Shown here in pieces: positions 4,883 to 5,334 of a stretch of DNA of 5,334 bases. A program made the position numbers and the translations under genes. The stretch's first letter is position 1. Each line of letters starts with the position of its first letter. Source of the stretch: an uncultured Clostridia bacterium (GTDB taxonomy: Bacteria; Bacillota; Clostridia; Christensenellales; Aristaeellaceae); contig CAKUOX010000103.1 of NCBI GenBank assembly GCA_934670175.1, forward strand, positions 1 to 5,334, given 5' to 3'. A model generated the notes under the pieces. The model was not told the DNA's origin and did not search any database. It worked only from the letters and a program-made list of their open reading frames with translations.

Positions 4883-5334
4883 TTAGAAACCTAAGCTCAT
4901 TCTTATGGTTATTGTCTGAATACCTCTGAACATTTTATATATCATCATTTCATATCGATGCTGTTCATCTGTACACCATATATATTCATAGTATACGGGC
5001 TTTTCTACTTCGCCTTTCACCACCTGTTCAACGGAAATGGATTCGTCCGCTTTTTCATAGATCCATTCTGCGCTCGTATCTTCAGATCGTATAAACCAGG
5101 CCTGACCGCTATCGGGCTGCCCCCACTTCTTTACGCACAAATCGAATACTTCTTCATATAGAATGCTTGCTTCCGCAAGCGGTATCTTAAACATTATTTC
5201 CGTGACAATTTCAGGCTCCTCTTCGGTGGGAAACTCAAAATATAAGCTTGCGGTTCGACCAAGCGCCTCTATATCCCCGCTGACCCATTGATCTTCTGGC
5301 CAATACATCGGTTCTTCAATGAACTGGTCAAAGC
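4883..5334 (-). CDS. Hypothetical protein, 3' part (5' end outside window)
   Basis: The frame is open from the right edge of the window to TAA at 4885-4883, giving 149 visible residues. ATG at 5308-5306 is available, but no convincing ribosome site precedes it and the frame continues upstream (FDQFIEEP before that Met), so the gene probably begins outside. The visible protein is acidic, with a Glu-rich stretch (TEEEPEIV), a KKWGQPDSGQAWF segment that resembles the hydrophobic-Gly-x-Pro turn of many small secreted clostridial proteins, and a final part that reads as alternating beta strands (YYEYIW, YEMMIYKMF, TITIRMSL). No transmembrane segment is visible. The DNA is clearly AT-richer than the rest of the window, with some 60-base rows near 32-48% GC against about 62% in serS, which may indicate acquisition from elsewhere. 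I do not recognise the family. It converges on the sigma operon. Confidence 0.75.
   Translation of the reverse strand, partial: FDQFIEEPMYWPEDQWVSGDIEALGRTASLYFEFPTEEEPEIVTEIMFKIPLAEASILYEEVFDLCVKKWGQPDSGQAWFIRSEDTSAEWIYEKADESISVEQVVKGEVEKPVYYEYIWCTDEQHRYEMMIYKMFRGIQTITIRMSLGF

Overview
The window is 5.3 kb of mostly GC-rich (about 60%) bacterial DNA. Dense genes, Shine-Dalgarno sites of the AGGAGG type, a TTG start, the style of the ECF sigma/membrane anti-sigma pair and the dispersed hairpin repeats together suggest a GC-rich member of the Bacillota, probably a gut-type clostridium. This placement is inference; no rRNA or other taxonomic marker is present.

Layout from left to right: (1) bases 1-372 are the 3' end of a seryl-tRNA synthetase gene (serS), entering from outside the window. 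(2) After an 80-base gap with a GC-rich hairpin, 453-1439 encodes a complete cytoplasmic type I L-asparaginase with an obligatory TTG start. (3) Bases 1440-1775 hold no credible gene. They hold a highly structured intergenic repeat: two identical 27-base palindromes bracket about 200 bases packed with further hairpins, and an ECF-like promoter follows. (4) 1776-2327 and 2320-4704 form a translationally coupled pair, an ECF-type sigma factor and a 794-residue single-pass membrane protein. That protein has a short basic cytoplasmic N-terminus, one transmembrane helix, a probable beta-propeller and a C-terminal domain resembling an ABC-transporter solute-binding protein. (5) Bases 4705-4882 hold three hairpins and a second copy of a 16-base tag also found in the first repeat region. 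(6) 4883-5334 is the 3' part of an AT-richer minus-strand gene of unknown function, cut by the window edge and convergent with the sigma operon.

The most notable system is the sigma/anti-sigma pair. Its order, overlap and topology suggest that the membrane protein holds the sigma factor inactive and that its large outside portion senses an extracellular solute, perhaps a sugar or peptide, using a transporter-type binding fold. A CGTCTA -10-like site upstream would fit autoregulation. The serS and asparaginase genes are ordinary housekeeping or metabolic neighbours with no evident functional link to this pair.
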